A DNA stretch of 64,000 nucleotides from Lewinellaceae bacterium (GTDB lineage Bacteria > Bacteroidota > Bacteroidia > Chitinophagales > Saprospiraceae), in contig JACJYE010000013.1 of the NCBI GenBank assembly GCA_020636255.1, positions 124,001 to 188,000 on the forward strand, read 5' to 3'. Shown here piece after piece: positions 17,803 to 28,390 of the stretch (positions are counted from its first letter, which is position 1; each line of letters opens with the position of its first letter). The notes below the pieces were generated by a model. The model searched no databases. It saw only the letters and a list, made by a program, of their open reading frames with translations, and had not been told where the DNA came from. Position numbers and translations under genes: made by a program.

Positions 17803-19194
17803 ATGAAAGTAATCTCTTACACAAAACGCAAATGGTGGCCGCTTCTCTTCGGGCTGCTCGTTCTGGGGTCCTGTGCTCGCGATGACAAACAGGAGGAACC
17901 TGCGTATTTAGGCACAGCCGACACGTATACCGCTGATGTTGCCCTGCGCTGGAACGAACTTTACCTCGAGCTGGAGCGGTTCACAACGGGATACCGCCCG
18001 CCGGTTTCGGCCCGCACGACGGCCTATATTGGGTTGGCGGCTTATGAAGCAGTAGTGAATGGCATGCCAGGCAACAACCCGATGGCAGATTATTTTCCCG
18101 GCTTGGATATCCCGCAACCTGAAGCAGGTGCTGATTACCACTGGCCCTCCGTTCTGGCCGCTGCTTATGCCAAATCTATGGAGCTTTTTTTTCCGACTGC
18201 GCCTTCTGAGCAACTGTTCAAGATATACCAGTTGCAGAATGAATTCTTCCTGGCATTCAAATTGGAAGTGCCGCACGATGTTTTTTCCCGGTCTACGTCA
18301 TACGGCAGAGCAGTAGCTGAGGCCGTTTATACCTGGTCGGCCACTGATGAAAAAGGCCACGAGGCTTATCTGCACAATAACGACCCGGCGTACGATCCGC
18401 CGGCGGGGCCGGGCCTCTGGCAGCCAACCTATCCGGATTTTGCTCCGGCTCTGTTGCCGTTTTGGGGCGAGGTGCGCACCTTCGCGGCGACTGGTGCCGA
18501 CATTGTGCCGGATCCGCTGCCTTACAGCGAAGCTCTCGGTTCTCCAATCTATCAACAAGCTCTGGAAGTCAGGGATATGGTCAACCAGATCAAACAGGGC
18601 GGGCTTGCGGAAGACTATTGGATCGCAGAGTTCTGGAGCGATGACTGCCCGATCCTGACCTTCACGCCGGCAGGCCGCTGGATCGCAGTAGCTAACCAGG
18701 CGGCAAGAAAAGAGAACATATCCCTGGCCCAGGCCGTTGAGTTGTATGCCCGCCTCGGCATGGCGCTCAACGATGCCGGAGTGCGATGCTGGCACGAAAA
18801 ATATCGCTTCAATGTGGAACGGCCGATCGACTACATCCGCAGAGTGCAGGGCCTGCCCGAATGGAATACTGTCATGTGCCCCGACGGTTCGGGAAACTTC
18901 TTCACCCCTCCGTTCCCCGCTTACCCTTCGGGCCATGCTACCTTCGGCGCAGCTTCAGCCGAGGTGCTCTCCGATCTTTTCGGAGAGTCGTATAACATGA
19001 CCGACCGTTGCCATGAGGGCCGTACAGAATTCAAAGGCCAGCCCCGTGAATTCGGAAACTTCCGCGACATGGCCGAAGAGAATGCCTACTCCAGAATACC
19101 ACTGGGCGTTCATTTCCGCATGGATGCCGAATCGGCACTGGAGCTGGGTTACGGCATCGGCCGCAAAGTCAACGCATTGCCCTGGAGGAAATAG
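17803..19194 (+). CDS. Vanadium-dependent haloperoxidase / PAP2-superfamily lipoprotein
   Basis: 463 aa. A lipoprotein signal ends LLVLGSC. The C-terminal third has the three PAP2/haloperoxidase signatures: Lys and Arg in KYRFNVERP, then YPSGHATF, then SRIPLGVHFRMD. These residues bind vanadate or phosphate in the family. The long alpha-helical N-terminal half is typical of the haloperoxidase-like branch rather than of short phosphatidic acid phosphatases. The predicted location is the envelope. Whether it oxidises halides or acts as a phosphatase cannot be told from sequence alone. It follows the small lipoprotein gene, possibly as an operon. Confidence 0.82.
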   Translation: MKVISYTKRKWWPLLFGLLVLGSCARDDKQEEPAYLGTADTYTADVALRWNELYLELERFTTGYRPPVSARTTAYIGLAAYEAVVNGMPGNNPMADYFPGLDIPQPEAGADYHWPSVLAAAYAKSMELFFPTAPSEQLFKIYQLQNEFFLAFKLEVPHDVFSRSTSYGRAVAEAVYTWSATDEKGHEAYLHNNDPAYDPPAGPGLWQPTYPDFAPALLPFWGEVRTFAATGADIVPDPLPYSEALGSPIYQQALEVRDMVNQIKQGGLAEDYWIAEFWSDDCPILTFTPAGRWIAVANQAARKENISLAQAVELYARLGMALNDAGVRCWHEKYRFNVERPIDYIRRVQGLPEWNTVMCPDGSGNFFTPPFPAYPSGHATFGAASAEVLSDLFGESYNMTDRCHEGRTEFKGQPREFGNFRDMAEENAYSRIPLGVHFRMDAESALELGYGIGRKVNALPWRK

Positions 19195-19421
19195 CAAAGA
19201 CAATCCGGAAAGCGTTTTACGCAGAACTGGCGGGGCCATGAAACCGTCCAGATGAAGGCATCACAGCTTCGGAAATCCTGAAATTGCGCAATCCCTGCCC
19301 CTGCCGCGAAATATTCTCTCCCTCCTGCTGGTTAGATAAGGCAGAAAACCAGACCTTTGTAACAATGGCTTTGGGGGGAGAGGTATACCCATGACGGCAT
19401 TGCGGCCTCTTTCCCGCCAGG

Positions 19422-20459
19422 ATGGCATACCAAAAAACAGCAGTTATGGACATTGACGTTGGCGCATATATCGGTGACTTGTTGTACGAGTTTGATTCCG
19501 TGGCCGTGGCCGGGCTGGGCGGGTTTGTCACCGGATACAAGCCTGCCTTTGCCGACCAGGTACAGGGCGAGCTGCACCCACCGGCCAAAAACCTGCAATT
19601 CAACAGCAACCTGGTGATGGATGACGGCTTGCTGGCGCAATACATCCGCGACAAGCACCAGATTTCCCTCAGCGAGGCCCAGAAGGCCGTGACAGATTAC
19701 GTGCAGAGCGTCCAGGAAGCGATCAACCGGCGGGAGATCGTCGTTTTGCCGAAGGTGGGGCGCCTGTATAAGGATTATGAACAAAATTTGCAGTTCCTGG
19801 CCGACGGCACCAATTTCAATACGGATTCCTATGGCCTGCCCATAGTGCACTTTTATCCGGTGTCGCGTGCCGATCGTGCCAGCGTCAAACAGGCAACGGC
19901 GGCGCCTAAGGCGCCGCGCGTCCCCCAGCCGGGCTTTCGCGCTTTCCTCAGCCGTATATTCGGCAACGGAATGGCCGGCATTATCGCGTTTGTAGCGCTG
20001 GTGGCCGTTGTGGCCGTTTACTTTCTGTTTTTCCACAACCGCTCATCTTCTGAATCGGCCCTGCAGACGCCGCCTTCTTCGCGCGTCAACGTCAGCCCCT
20101 CCACGGTACCCGCCGATTCTCTGGGGGAGGATGATGACCTGCTCATCGAAGACAGCTACATCGGAGAAAATGACGGGGCTGCCGATTTTTCAGAAGCACC
20201 CGATTCAGAAGCGCCGACCACCGCTCCGGGCCAGCGCTATTTTATCATCTCCCTGGGGGTCTTCGGCAATGAAAAGAATGTCGAAAACCTGATCAAAAAG
20301 GTGTATGAGGCGGGTTACGAGCCTTATACGGAAAAGGTGGGCAAGAATACCCGCGTAGGTATTCAGAAGGCGTATAACTCGGCATCGGAGATCGAGGCTA
20401 CGCTGAAGGACGTCCTGAAAAAGGGCCTGGCGAATGAACCGAAGGTGGTGAAGCGTTAG
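19422..20459 (+). CDS. HU-CCDC81 and SPOR domain protein (envelope/peptidoglycan-associated)
   Basis: 345 aa. The N-terminus matches the Bacteroidota CCDC81-type HU domains (DIDVGAYIGDLLYEFDSVAVAGLGGFV in the first, QYIRDKHQISLSEAQKAV in the second). One membrane helix (about 186-206, MAGIIAFVALVAVVAVYFLFF) is followed by an acidic linker and a C-terminal SPOR domain (YFIISLGVFGNEKNVENLI to VGIQKAY). SPOR domains bind glycan strands lacking stem peptides, often at division sites, so the protein probably links a cytosolic HU-like module to the cell wall. ATG 19422 is used; a second ATG at 19446 is possible. It is convergent with the next gene, with an 18-bp gap. Confidence 0.85.
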   Translation: MAYQKTAVMDIDVGAYIGDLLYEFDSVAVAGLGGFVTGYKPAFADQVQGELHPPAKNLQFNSNLVMDDGLLAQYIRDKHQISLSEAQKAVTDYVQSVQEAINRREIVVLPKVGRLYKDYEQNLQFLADGTNFNTDSYGLPIVHFYPVSRADRASVKQATAAPKAPRVPQPGFRAFLSRIFGNGMAGIIAFVALVAVVAVYFLFFHNRSSSESALQTPPSSRVNVSPSTVPADSLGEDDDLLIEDSYIGENDGAADFSEAPDSEAPTTAPGQRYFIISLGVFGNEKNVENLIKKVYEAGYEPYTEKVGKNTRVGIQKAYNSASEIEATLKDVLKKGLANEPKVVKR

Positions 20460-20477
20460 CAGGCCAGCCTGAGCATA

Positions 20478-21908
20478 TTACCCCCTCAATTCCCCGATCT
20501 TACCGCGGAGCCACCCTTTATTGGCGAAGGGCTTCGGGCCGTCCAGTTCCTGGTTCAGCAGGTTAAGGCCGGCGCCTCTGCCGCCGTTCAGCCTGATCTG
20601 GTAGAGCTTGCCTGCCAGCCTGAGGAAATTGGCGTTCGACTGTTTCTGGTAGTCCGACAGCTGGCGGTTGCGGTGGATGTATTTGCGGGAAGCTTCGGCC
20701 AGTGAAAAGAAGGCTTCCGTTTCATTCAGTTCGTAATAACTTTTGAGCTGGATGAGCTTTGCGGCCATGTGGTAAAAGACATCGGAGAACTCGACGTCCT
20801 GCAGGCTTTGCAGTGCGAGGTGGTACTGCCCCTGTTCGAAGTACAGGGCGGCGAGGTTGTAGGTGTAGACGTTGTCGCGCACTGCCGGGTCGAGCTGCTC
20901 GCGGTAAGTGCGGATAAACCATTCCGTCCAGGCGAATTCCCGCAGGCGGATACCGGCCGTCACGATGTTGATATAAGACCACTGGGTGAGGTACCCCTGC
21001 CGCAACAGGATCTGGTGTTTGAGCATCTCTTTATAGAGTTCCAGTATCTCGGCATAATAATCCGTTTGCCCCGAGTTGATCTTTTTGACGCAGAAATTCT
21101 GGGCGTAATCGTACAGGTCGGAGAGTTCTTCGCGGGTGAGCGGGGGCTGCTGGTGCAGGATATTGCGCAGTGCGCGGTAGTGTTCTTCCGTTTCGGTTTC
21201 CAGCATCTGCAGGGCCGTAAAATAGGCTTCCAGCGCCGGCTCGCCGCTCAGCGGCGCAGGGCCCTGGCGGTAACCTTCCAGGATCGCATCCAGAAAATGG
21301 CATTGGTACCCGGCGTTAATGGCCTGGTTGCGGCTGGCCATATCGCAGGCCAGGCGCAGTTTGTTGCACCAGTAGTAGCGGTCGAGTGCGTCGTTCATCT
21401 CCTGCAGGTGTTGGGTATAACTACGCGTTTCGCGCAGCAGGGCAAAGCGGTCGAGCTGCCCGGCGAGGCGGTGTTCGTGCAGGAAAAAGGCCATACTCCT
21501 GCTTTGCTCCAGCTCCAGCAACTGGCGATTGCGCTGCAGGGCGTGCGGCAGGTGCCTTTCCAGGCGTCGGCCCAGCAATTCCTCGGCGAGCATAGTGCGG
21601 CGGGTGAGCCCTTCGCTTTCCATGCGGAGCTGGGCGAGGAATTCGTACAACAGTTGCAGCGCATCAGAGATCACATTGTTCAGTCGGTATTCGTCATAGG
21701 TTTTGCCTTTCCCGAAAACGGCTTTGAAAACGGCATCTTTCTCCAGCGCCGGCCCTTCAAAGGAAGGAGCGGTTTTGAGGAGGTGGACGGCCAGCCGCCG
21801 CACCTTCTGGTTTTTGTTAAAAAAAGGAGAAAAGGCCAGCTCGCGGTAGCGCGTGCGTTCACGGGTGGGCAACTGCTTCAGTGCGTCGATGAGCTTGGAT
21901 TCCGTCAT
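20478..21908 (-). CDS. Conserved hypothetical protein, helical repeat-like
   Basis: 476 aa from ATG 21908 (MTESKLIDALKQLPTRER); an upstream ATG at 21950 is the alternative. There is no signal peptide or membrane segment. The sequence is rich in Leu, Gln, Tyr and Arg and reads as stacked helices, possibly TPR-like (for example TYNLAALYFEQGQYHLALQSLQDV and YHMAAKLIQLKSYYELNETEAFFSL). The probable location is cytosolic. I recognise the general style from Saprospira/Lewinella genomes but no named family or function. Confidence 0.75.
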   Translation of the reverse strand: MTESKLIDALKQLPTRERTRYRELAFSPFFNKNQKVRRLAVHLLKTAPSFEGPALEKDAVFKAVFGKGKTYDEYRLNNVISDALQLLYEFLAQLRMESEGLTRRTMLAEELLGRRLERHLPHALQRNRQLLELEQSRSMAFFLHEHRLAGQLDRFALLRETRSYTQHLQEMNDALDRYYWCNKLRLACDMASRNQAINAGYQCHFLDAILEGYRQGPAPLSGEPALEAYFTALQMLETETEEHYRALRNILHQQPPLTREELSDLYDYAQNFCVKKINSGQTDYYAEILELYKEMLKHQILLRQGYLTQWSYINIVTAGIRLREFAWTEWFIRTYREQLDPAVRDNVYTYNLAALYFEQGQYHLALQSLQDVEFSDVFYHMAAKLIQLKSYYELNETEAFFSLAEASRKYIHRNRQLSDYQKQSNANFLRLAGKLYQIRLNGGRGAGLNLLNQELDGPKPFANKGWLRGKIGELRG

Positions 21909-22111
21909 GTTAGGGTATGGCTTGTTTTGTGCTTCGTAAAGGTGCGGCATATTGGGCAAAAAAATGCGAACCGGGCTGATGATCGTAAAATGAAAATAAT
22001 CTATATTTTTTACAAGAAAAGTATTTTAAATAGTGGATTTGGGTGCATTAAAATAATAAAAAAAATCTATATCAAACAAATAATGTACTTTCTCTAAACT
22101 GTGCCTGCGCT

Positions 22112-22119
22112 TACTTTTG
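22112..22119 (+). promoter_or_regulatory. Candidate -7 box (TACTTTTG) for the cohesin-domain gene
   Basis: TACTTTTG is a perfect TAnnTTTG box 45 bp before the ATG at 22165. The DNA upstream (21990-22110) is conspicuously AT-rich against the GC-rich surroundings, as expected for a promoter region. No clear -33 TTTG was seen. Confidence 0.45.
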
Positions 22120-22164
22120 TATTGTTCAAATTATAATTCCATAAACAGGATCAATACACACCAC

Positions 22165-25100
22165 ATGAAGAACCTTACTTTTGCATTGCTCTCTTTGTTG
22201 AGCCCTTTCTGGTTGATAGCTCAGGCCAACGACTGTTTTACGCTGTATATGGGCACTGCCGATGCCCAGCCTGGCGATACCATTTGCCTGGAGGTAAAGG
22301 CCGATGGCATGCAAGAGCTGTTGAGCATGCAGCTATCGGTACAATGGGACCCGGCTGCACTGCAGTTTTATCAGCTTAGCGATATGCAACTGCCGGGCTT
22401 GTCCGACACCCATTTCAATACCACCCCGGCTGCTGTCGACAATGGGTTTCTGGCTATGGCCTGGTTCGACTTTTCCCTCGCCGGTGTGAGCATGCCTGAC
22501 GGCAGCGCCTTGTTCAGCCTTTGCTTTGAAGTTTTGGATGGCGCCGGCCCGCAGCAGGCGGTGTCTTTTTCGGGCAGCCCAACGCCCATTGAGTTCGTGA
22601 TGGCGCCGGCTCAGGTGATCACTGCCTACAGCCTCATCAACGGCGGGGCCTATACCGCGGCAGGTACGCCGCCGGCCATAACGGCGGCCTGTGCGCTGGC
22701 CGGCGATTGCCAGTCGGGGCAGTCCATCGACATTACTGTTGGAGGTGGGCAGCCGCCCTATACGTACACCTGGTTTAAAGGTGGCCAGGCTGTATCAACA
22801 GACGAAGATCTGTCGGGCAGCCTTGGCGGCCTGTATGAGCTGCTGGTTGCCGACGCCGCCGGGCAAACCGTTTCCGGCAGCTTTTCGATGGTGCCCGATG
22901 GCCTTCCCTATCTGCTGGGGGCCGTAATCCAGGATGCCACATGCCCGCTGGCGGCCAATGGCTCGATAAGCCTGCAGGTGTCGGGCGACGGGCCCGATGT
23001 GGTTTACGAATGGGGCCATGGCGCTACGGGCCCTTACGTCAGTAACCTCGCCCCTGGCCTTTATACGGTGGAGGTCTCCAATACCACTAACGGCTGCGCT
23101 TATACCGAATCCTTTGTGGTAGGCGATGATGGAGGTATGGCCAGTAATTATACTTATGCGTGTTCGGGAAGCCCCGGCGATTACACGGCCGAGCTTAGCT
23201 GTACGCCTCAGGGTGGGGTAGGGCCCTATACTTTTGCCTGGAGCACCGGCCAGACGGAAACGGGCCTGTCCTCCAGCACCATTGATGGCCTGCCGGGCCA
23301 GGGCGCCTACAACGTGACGATCACCGATGCCAGCGGCTGCCAGCAGGTAGCCGACACCTTCTACCTGGATTGCGCTTCTGCCGCCACCTTCCTTTCTGCT
23401 TATGCTTATGAATGCACCAGTTTTCCGGATGGCTCTACCCTGGGCGATGTGACCCTCGTTATCTGGGCGGGGGGCACGCCGCCTTACCAGTTCGAGTGGA
23501 GCACCGGCCTGGTGGAAACCGATACCCTGCGCAGCGTAGCTGAGAGCCTGGCCGACGGCGCCTACAGCGTGACCGTCACCGACGCCGAAGGCCTGGTGTA
23601 CTACCCCGATCCTTTTACCCTCGAGTGCGGTGGCAGCCCGGCCGACTTTCTGGTGGGCTTTAATTACGCGTGCGAGTTCTATCCCGATACGGCCATCGCT
23701 TCAGTGTCGGCCCTGGTATGGGCCGGCGGCGTGCCTCCCTATACCTTTGAGTGGAATACCGGCGAAATAGATTTCGATAACCAGCTTTCCCAGGTTACTG
23801 TGCCGGGCCAGGGGGTATACAGCCTGACCATCACCGATTCGGAGGGCACTTCCTACGTGCCTGAACCCGTGATCGTGGATTGTTACGGCGGCCCGCCATC
23901 CCTGGCAATAGGAGAGGGGAGCGGCCCTGCCGGAGGCAGCATCTGCATTCCGGTAACGGCCAGTGGGCTCATCGGGCTCGATGCGCTGAGCCTGACGGCC
24001 AGCTGGGATCCCGACGGCCTGAGCCTTATGTCGGTAGAGCCCGGCCTGATCGCCGATGGTTTTGGCCTTTCCGGGATAACTGACGGCATCCTGGAACTGG
24101 ACTGGAGCAGTGGCGGCGATCCGCTGAACATATCCGCCAGCTCCGTGCTCTTTACCCTGTGTTTTGGCCTGGAAGGTTTGGCCGGGCAGTCGTACCCCGT
24201 CGTTTTTGATTCCAGTACAGACCCCCTGTATATACTGTTGGCCAACGGTAATGAGATCAGCGATATACCGGTGCAGAACGGCGTCGTGCTGATCGAAAGC
24301 CTGCCCGGCGACGGCCTGCAGCTCACCGCTGGCAGTGCAACCGTTGATGCGGGCGAAGCGGTGTGTGTGCCCATCAGCGTGGAGCAGTTCGAAGAGATCG
24401 TAGGCGCTCAGTTTACCGTGCGCTGGGATGCCGACAGCCTGCAGTTCGATTCGCTCGTTTACGGTAGCCTGCCCAACCTCTCACCCTTTAATTTTAATCT
24501 GAACCATACCGCGGAAGGTTATCTGTCCTTCCTTTGGACAGACCCCACCCTGGCCGGCGTGAGCCTGCCGGATGGATCGCCTTTGTTCTCGCTCTGTTTT
24601 ACAGCAGGTAACCAGGCCGGCAGCAGCCCGCTGGAGTTATCATCGGTACCTACGCTGATCGAGTTCACCAATAGCGCAGTAGAACTGGAAGCAGTAAACA
24701 TCGGGCAGGGCCTGATCAACATCCTGGAACCGGACGTATGGCCCGGCGATACGGATACCGACGAAGGCGTAGATCATTACGACCTGCTCAACATAGGGCT
24801 GGCCTACGGCGCTGCCGGCCCGGCCCGGCCTGATGCGACGACTGCCTGGGAAGAACAATACGCGCCGGGCTGGGGTCTCGCTACGCCGGCTTCACAGGTA
24901 GATTACAAGCATATCGATACCGACGGCAATGGCCTTATCGACGCTGCCGATACCCTGGCTATCGTCCAGAACTGGGGGCAGATGGCCAATATTGCGAACC
25001 CCGGGCCTCCACCGACGCGCGCTCCCAACACCGTATTGTACATTCAGCCCGATACCGTCGTACTTGGCCAGGAAGCCGTATTCAATATCATGCTCGGCGA

Positions 25101-25728
25101 TGCAGACAACCCGGCGGATGACGTCTATGGCCTGGCCTTTACCGTCGTGTACGACACGGCTGCTGTGGAGCCGGGCGCATTTGCCACCTTCGCAGGTTCG
25201 TGGATGGGCGAGCCCTTCACCAGCTTGCTGGGCCTGAGCCGTGACCGTTACAACGACGGCCGGATAGATATAGCGCTGACGCGCATCGACGGCCAGAACG
25301 CTTCGGGGTATGGCGCCATTGGGCAGCTGCACATCACCATTCAGGATGTGATCTTCATGCGCAGTGCTGATTATGAGATGCTGTTCCAGATAGAGAACGT
25401 GCGGCTGATCGACAGGCAGGAGGTTTTCCAGGTAGTACAGACGCCGGAAACCGCCGCCCTGGTAGAAGATGCCATCAGCGGAGCCGGTAGCCTGGGCGGC
25501 ACAGCGGAAGTAACCGTTTTCCCGGTGCCTGCGCGGCATGTGCTTTACCTGCGAAGCCCGGGCGCCGCTATAGTGTCGGCAGAGCTGCTGAGCCTGGACG
25601 GCCGCAGCCTGGCGATGTACCGCCAACCGCAGGAGATCCCGCTGAACGGCCTTTCTGAAGGGGCCTACATCCTGCGGGTATGGACAGAACAGGGCCTGAG
25701 CATCCACCGCATCCTGGTGAGCTGGTAA
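22165..25728 (+). CDS. T9SS-secreted cohesin/SprB-repeat protein with an internal dockerin-like module
   Basis: 1187 aa from ATG 22165, which opens the signal peptide MKNLTFALLSLLSPFWLIAQ. Cohesin-like domains are seen at about 22-160 (GDTICLEVKADGMQELLSMQ), 575-710 (GGSICIPVTASGLIGLDALS), 715-855 (GEAVCVPISVEQFEEIVGAQ) and, more weakly, 955-1070. Between the first two lie SprB-like repeats with G-G-x-P-P-Y-x-x-x-W (GGQPPYTYTW, GGTPPYQFEW, GGVPPYTFEW). Residues 858-942 hold two calcium-loop-like motifs (DTDTDEGVDHYDLL and DTDGNGLIDAADTL) resembling a type I dockerin. A T9SS sorting domain closes the protein (VFPVPARHVLYL to HRILVSW). It is probably surface-displayed. The next gene, 33 bp downstream, also has a dockerin-like segment. 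Confidence 0.85.
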   Translation: MKNLTFALLSLLSPFWLIAQANDCFTLYMGTADAQPGDTICLEVKADGMQELLSMQLSVQWDPAALQFYQLSDMQLPGLSDTHFNTTPAAVDNGFLAMAWFDFSLAGVSMPDGSALFSLCFEVLDGAGPQQAVSFSGSPTPIEFVMAPAQVITAYSLINGGAYTAAGTPPAITAACALAGDCQSGQSIDITVGGGQPPYTYTWFKGGQAVSTDEDLSGSLGGLYELLVADAAGQTVSGSFSMVPDGLPYLLGAVIQDATCPLAANGSISLQVSGDGPDVVYEWGHGATGPYVSNLAPGLYTVEVSNTTNGCAYTESFVVGDDGGMASNYTYACSGSPGDYTAELSCTPQGGVGPYTFAWSTGQTETGLSSSTIDGLPGQGAYNVTITDASGCQQVADTFYLDCASAATFLSAYAYECTSFPDGSTLGDVTLVIWAGGTPPYQFEWSTGLVETDTLRSVAESLADGAYSVTVTDAEGLVYYPDPFTLECGGSPADFLVGFNYACEFYPDTAIASVSALVWAGGVPPYTFEWNTGEIDFDNQLSQVTVPGQGVYSLTITDSEGTSYVPEPVIVDCYGGPPSLAIGEGSGPAGGSICIPVTASGLIGLDALSLTASWDPDGLSLMSVEPGLIADGFGLSGITDGILELDWSSGGDPLNISASSVLFTLCFGLEGLAGQSYPVVFDSSTDPLYILLANGNEISDIPVQNGVVLIESLPGDGLQLTAGSATVDAGEAVCVPISVEQFEEIVGAQFTVRWDADSLQFDSLVYGSLPNLSPFNFNLNHTAEGYLSFLWTDPTLAGVSLPDGSPLFSLCFTAGNQAGSSPLELSSVPTLIEFTNSAVELEAVNIGQGLINILEPDVWPGDTDTDEGVDHYDLLNIGLAYGAAGPARPDATTAWEEQYAPGWGLATPASQVDYKHIDTDGNGLIDAADTLAIVQNWGQMANIANPGPPPTRAPNTVLYIQPDTVVLGQEAVFNIMLGDADNPADDVYGLAFTVVYDTAAVEPGAFATFAGSWMGEPFTSLLGLSRDRYNDGRIDIALTRIDGQNASGYGAIGQLHITIQDVIFMRSADYEMLFQIENVRLIDRQEVFQVVQTPETAALVEDAISGAGSLGGTAEVTVFPVPARHVLYLRSPGAAIVSAELLSLDGRSLAMYRQPQEIPLNGLSEGAYILRVWTEQGLSIHRILVSW

Positions 25729-25761
25729 GGCATATATTGATCATCCAGAAATCATAACACC

Positions 25762-26358
25762 ATGAAAAAAATATCCGTCTTCTTCATTTTCCTGCTGATA
25801 GCAGGCGCCATGGCCGGGCAGTCGGCGTCCATTTCCGGTAAGGTTTATAAAGTCAATGGCCAGACTATGGCGGGCGTCACGGTACAGGCCTTCGATGCCG
25901 GAGGCAACCAGGTGGCCTCGGTACAGACAGATGCCGCCGGCGATTACATCCTGGAGGGCCTGCCCACTGGTGTCACCTACACGATAGAGCCGGCCCTGGG
26001 CGGGCCGCACTACAACGGGGTCACCACTTACGACATCGTGCTGGGCGCTCAGCATATACTGGGGTTACAGTCTTTGAATAACCCGTTTTACATCATAGCT
26101 GCCGACGTGAACCAGTCTCAGAGCCTGACCACTTTCGACCTCGTGCAGATGCGGCGGCTTGTCCTTCAGATCATTGAGGAATTCCCGGACAGCCCTTCGT
26201 GGCGCTTTTTTCGCAACGATATCGGCTTCGTTTACCCCAATAACCCCTGGGCAGGGTACATGGGTGGCGTCAATTTCATAGCGTTAAATGAAGATATTGC
26301 CGGCTTCGATTTTACTGGCGTGAAAACAGGGGACCTGAACGGGAACGCCCAACCCTGA
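25762..26358 (+). CDS. Exported carboxypeptidase-regulatory-like / dockerin-like protein
   Basis: 198 aa. Signal peptide MKKISVFFIFLLIAGAMAGQ, then a carboxypeptidase-regulatory-like beta-sandwich (about 22-85, ISGKVYKVNGQTMAGVTVQA to GLPTGVTYTIEP). Next comes a dockerin-like segment with calcium-loop character (AADVNQSQSLTTFDLVQMRR, about 112-133), and the C-terminus ends GDLNGNAQP. There is no T9SS sorting domain, so it is probably periplasmic or surface-associated through partners. It lies 33 bp after the cohesin-domain gene and is probably co-transcribed with it. Direct binding between the two products is an inference from the domain pairing. Confidence 0.8.
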   Translation: MKKISVFFIFLLIAGAMAGQSASISGKVYKVNGQTMAGVTVQAFDAGGNQVASVQTDAAGDYILEGLPTGVTYTIEPALGGPHYNGVTTYDIVLGAQHILGLQSLNNPFYIIAADVNQSQSLTTFDLVQMRRLVLQIIEEFPDSPSWRFFRNDIGFVYPNNPWAGYMGGVNFIALNEDIAGFDFTGVKTGDLNGNAQP

Positions 26359-26430
26359 CCGGGCATGCTTACTGGAGAACCATACTGTAGATAAAAGCTG
26401 ATATAGTAGTATTCAAATATGAGTCATCCG

Positions 26431-26709
26431 AATTAGGGGCTAAAGAAGAAGGTGATGGTGCACTGGGAAGAACCCGGAAAGCCCGGGCTTGGCCCGTTAG
26501 AGCCTGCTCCGGCTGGCCGGAGGGCAATATCTTTGTAGAAAATCGAAGAAAACCATTGCTTGCGGCCCAGTAGTGCCGCTATCTCAAAGGCAATGCACCA
26601 TCTACCGGTATTAGATACCGGCCCTACGGGCCGGGAACCAGGCCTTAGCCGTTTATGCTACAAAGATGACGGCCCGCTGGGCCGTTAGCCGGGCATTTAG
26701 CCCCTAATT
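26431..26709. repeat. Inverted-repeat element A in the repeat island
   Basis: Perfect 14-bp ends AATTAGGGGCTAAA (26431-26444) and TTTAGCCCCTAATT (26696-26709) enclose about 250 bp with further internal complementarity (CTTTGTAG near 26533, CTACAAAG near 26658). No ORF fills it. It looks like a non-autonomous MITE-type element. Confidence 0.7.
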
Positions 26710-26762
26710 CGCATGAGTCATCCCGAATTTTAAAGATTGTTACCGTTGTAAACCTGGGATTG

Positions 26763-26820
26763 TGCCGTTAGGTACGGAATATATTCGCCTGGCCAGGGGT
26801 ATATTCCGTACCTGACGGCA
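26763..26820. repeat. Long hairpin within the repeat island
   Basis: A 21-bp stem (26763-26783 with 26800-26820) has a single G-T pair and a 16-nt loop. The arms contain AGGTACGGAATATA and its complement TATATTCCGTACCT. It could be a terminator for either flanking gene or a REP-type element. Confidence 0.75.
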
Positions 26821-26859
26821 CGGCAACTGGCTTTTGGGCGGCCTTCTACCGATATTTGA

Positions 26860-27015
26860 GGCTGTCTCAAAAGTATGGAATTGAAAAATAGTGCCAAATC
26901 ATATTTCGCCGCCTGGCCTAGCCCCTCTGGCTCCCCAAAGGGGAGAACCGGCCAGGCAGCAAAAAACAGCATATTATTTGGCTTCGATGTTTTTATTTTG
27001 ACTTTTGAGACAGCC
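26860..27015. mobile_element. MITE with GGCTGTCTCAAAAGT terminal inverted repeats
   Basis: 156 bp. The terminal inverted repeats GGCTGTCTCAAAAGT (26860-26874) and ACTTTTGAGACAGCC (27001-27015) match at 15 of 15. Further imperfect pairing continues inward (GCCAAATCATAT with ATATTATTTGGC). The middle holds a GC-rich palindrome with GCCTGGCC/GGCCAGGC arms around CTCCCCAAAGGGGAG. Such ends resemble insertion-sequence termini, and no transposase is present, so it is non-autonomous. Confidence 0.8.
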
Positions 27016-27076
27016 CCGGGTTTTCTTGCTTTGAATGCATCCAGAAAATTCGGGATGACTCATGTTTGATGGTTAT

Positions 27077-28330
<1,254 letters not shown>

Positions 28331-28390
28331 AGTTTTTTTTGCTTGAAAGTAAATCAAAGCGCCACGGGAGCGCGTCTGGCGAAAACGCTG

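Larger units (their letters stand above)
26713..27063. repeat. Inverted-repeat element B enclosing a hairpin and a MITE
   Basis: Perfect 18-bp inverted ends: ATGAGTCATCCCGAATTT at 26713-26730 and its complement at 27046-27063. A near copy, ATGAGTCATCCGAATT, also sits at 26419-26434, just outside element A. The 351-bp unit contains a long hairpin and the 26860-27015 MITE. Its right end lies 13 bp from the metK stop. Confidence 0.75.

Noticed and set aside
26730..27069. Short frames within the repeat island
   Set aside because: They run through inverted repeats and the MITE and have no independent coding evidence.
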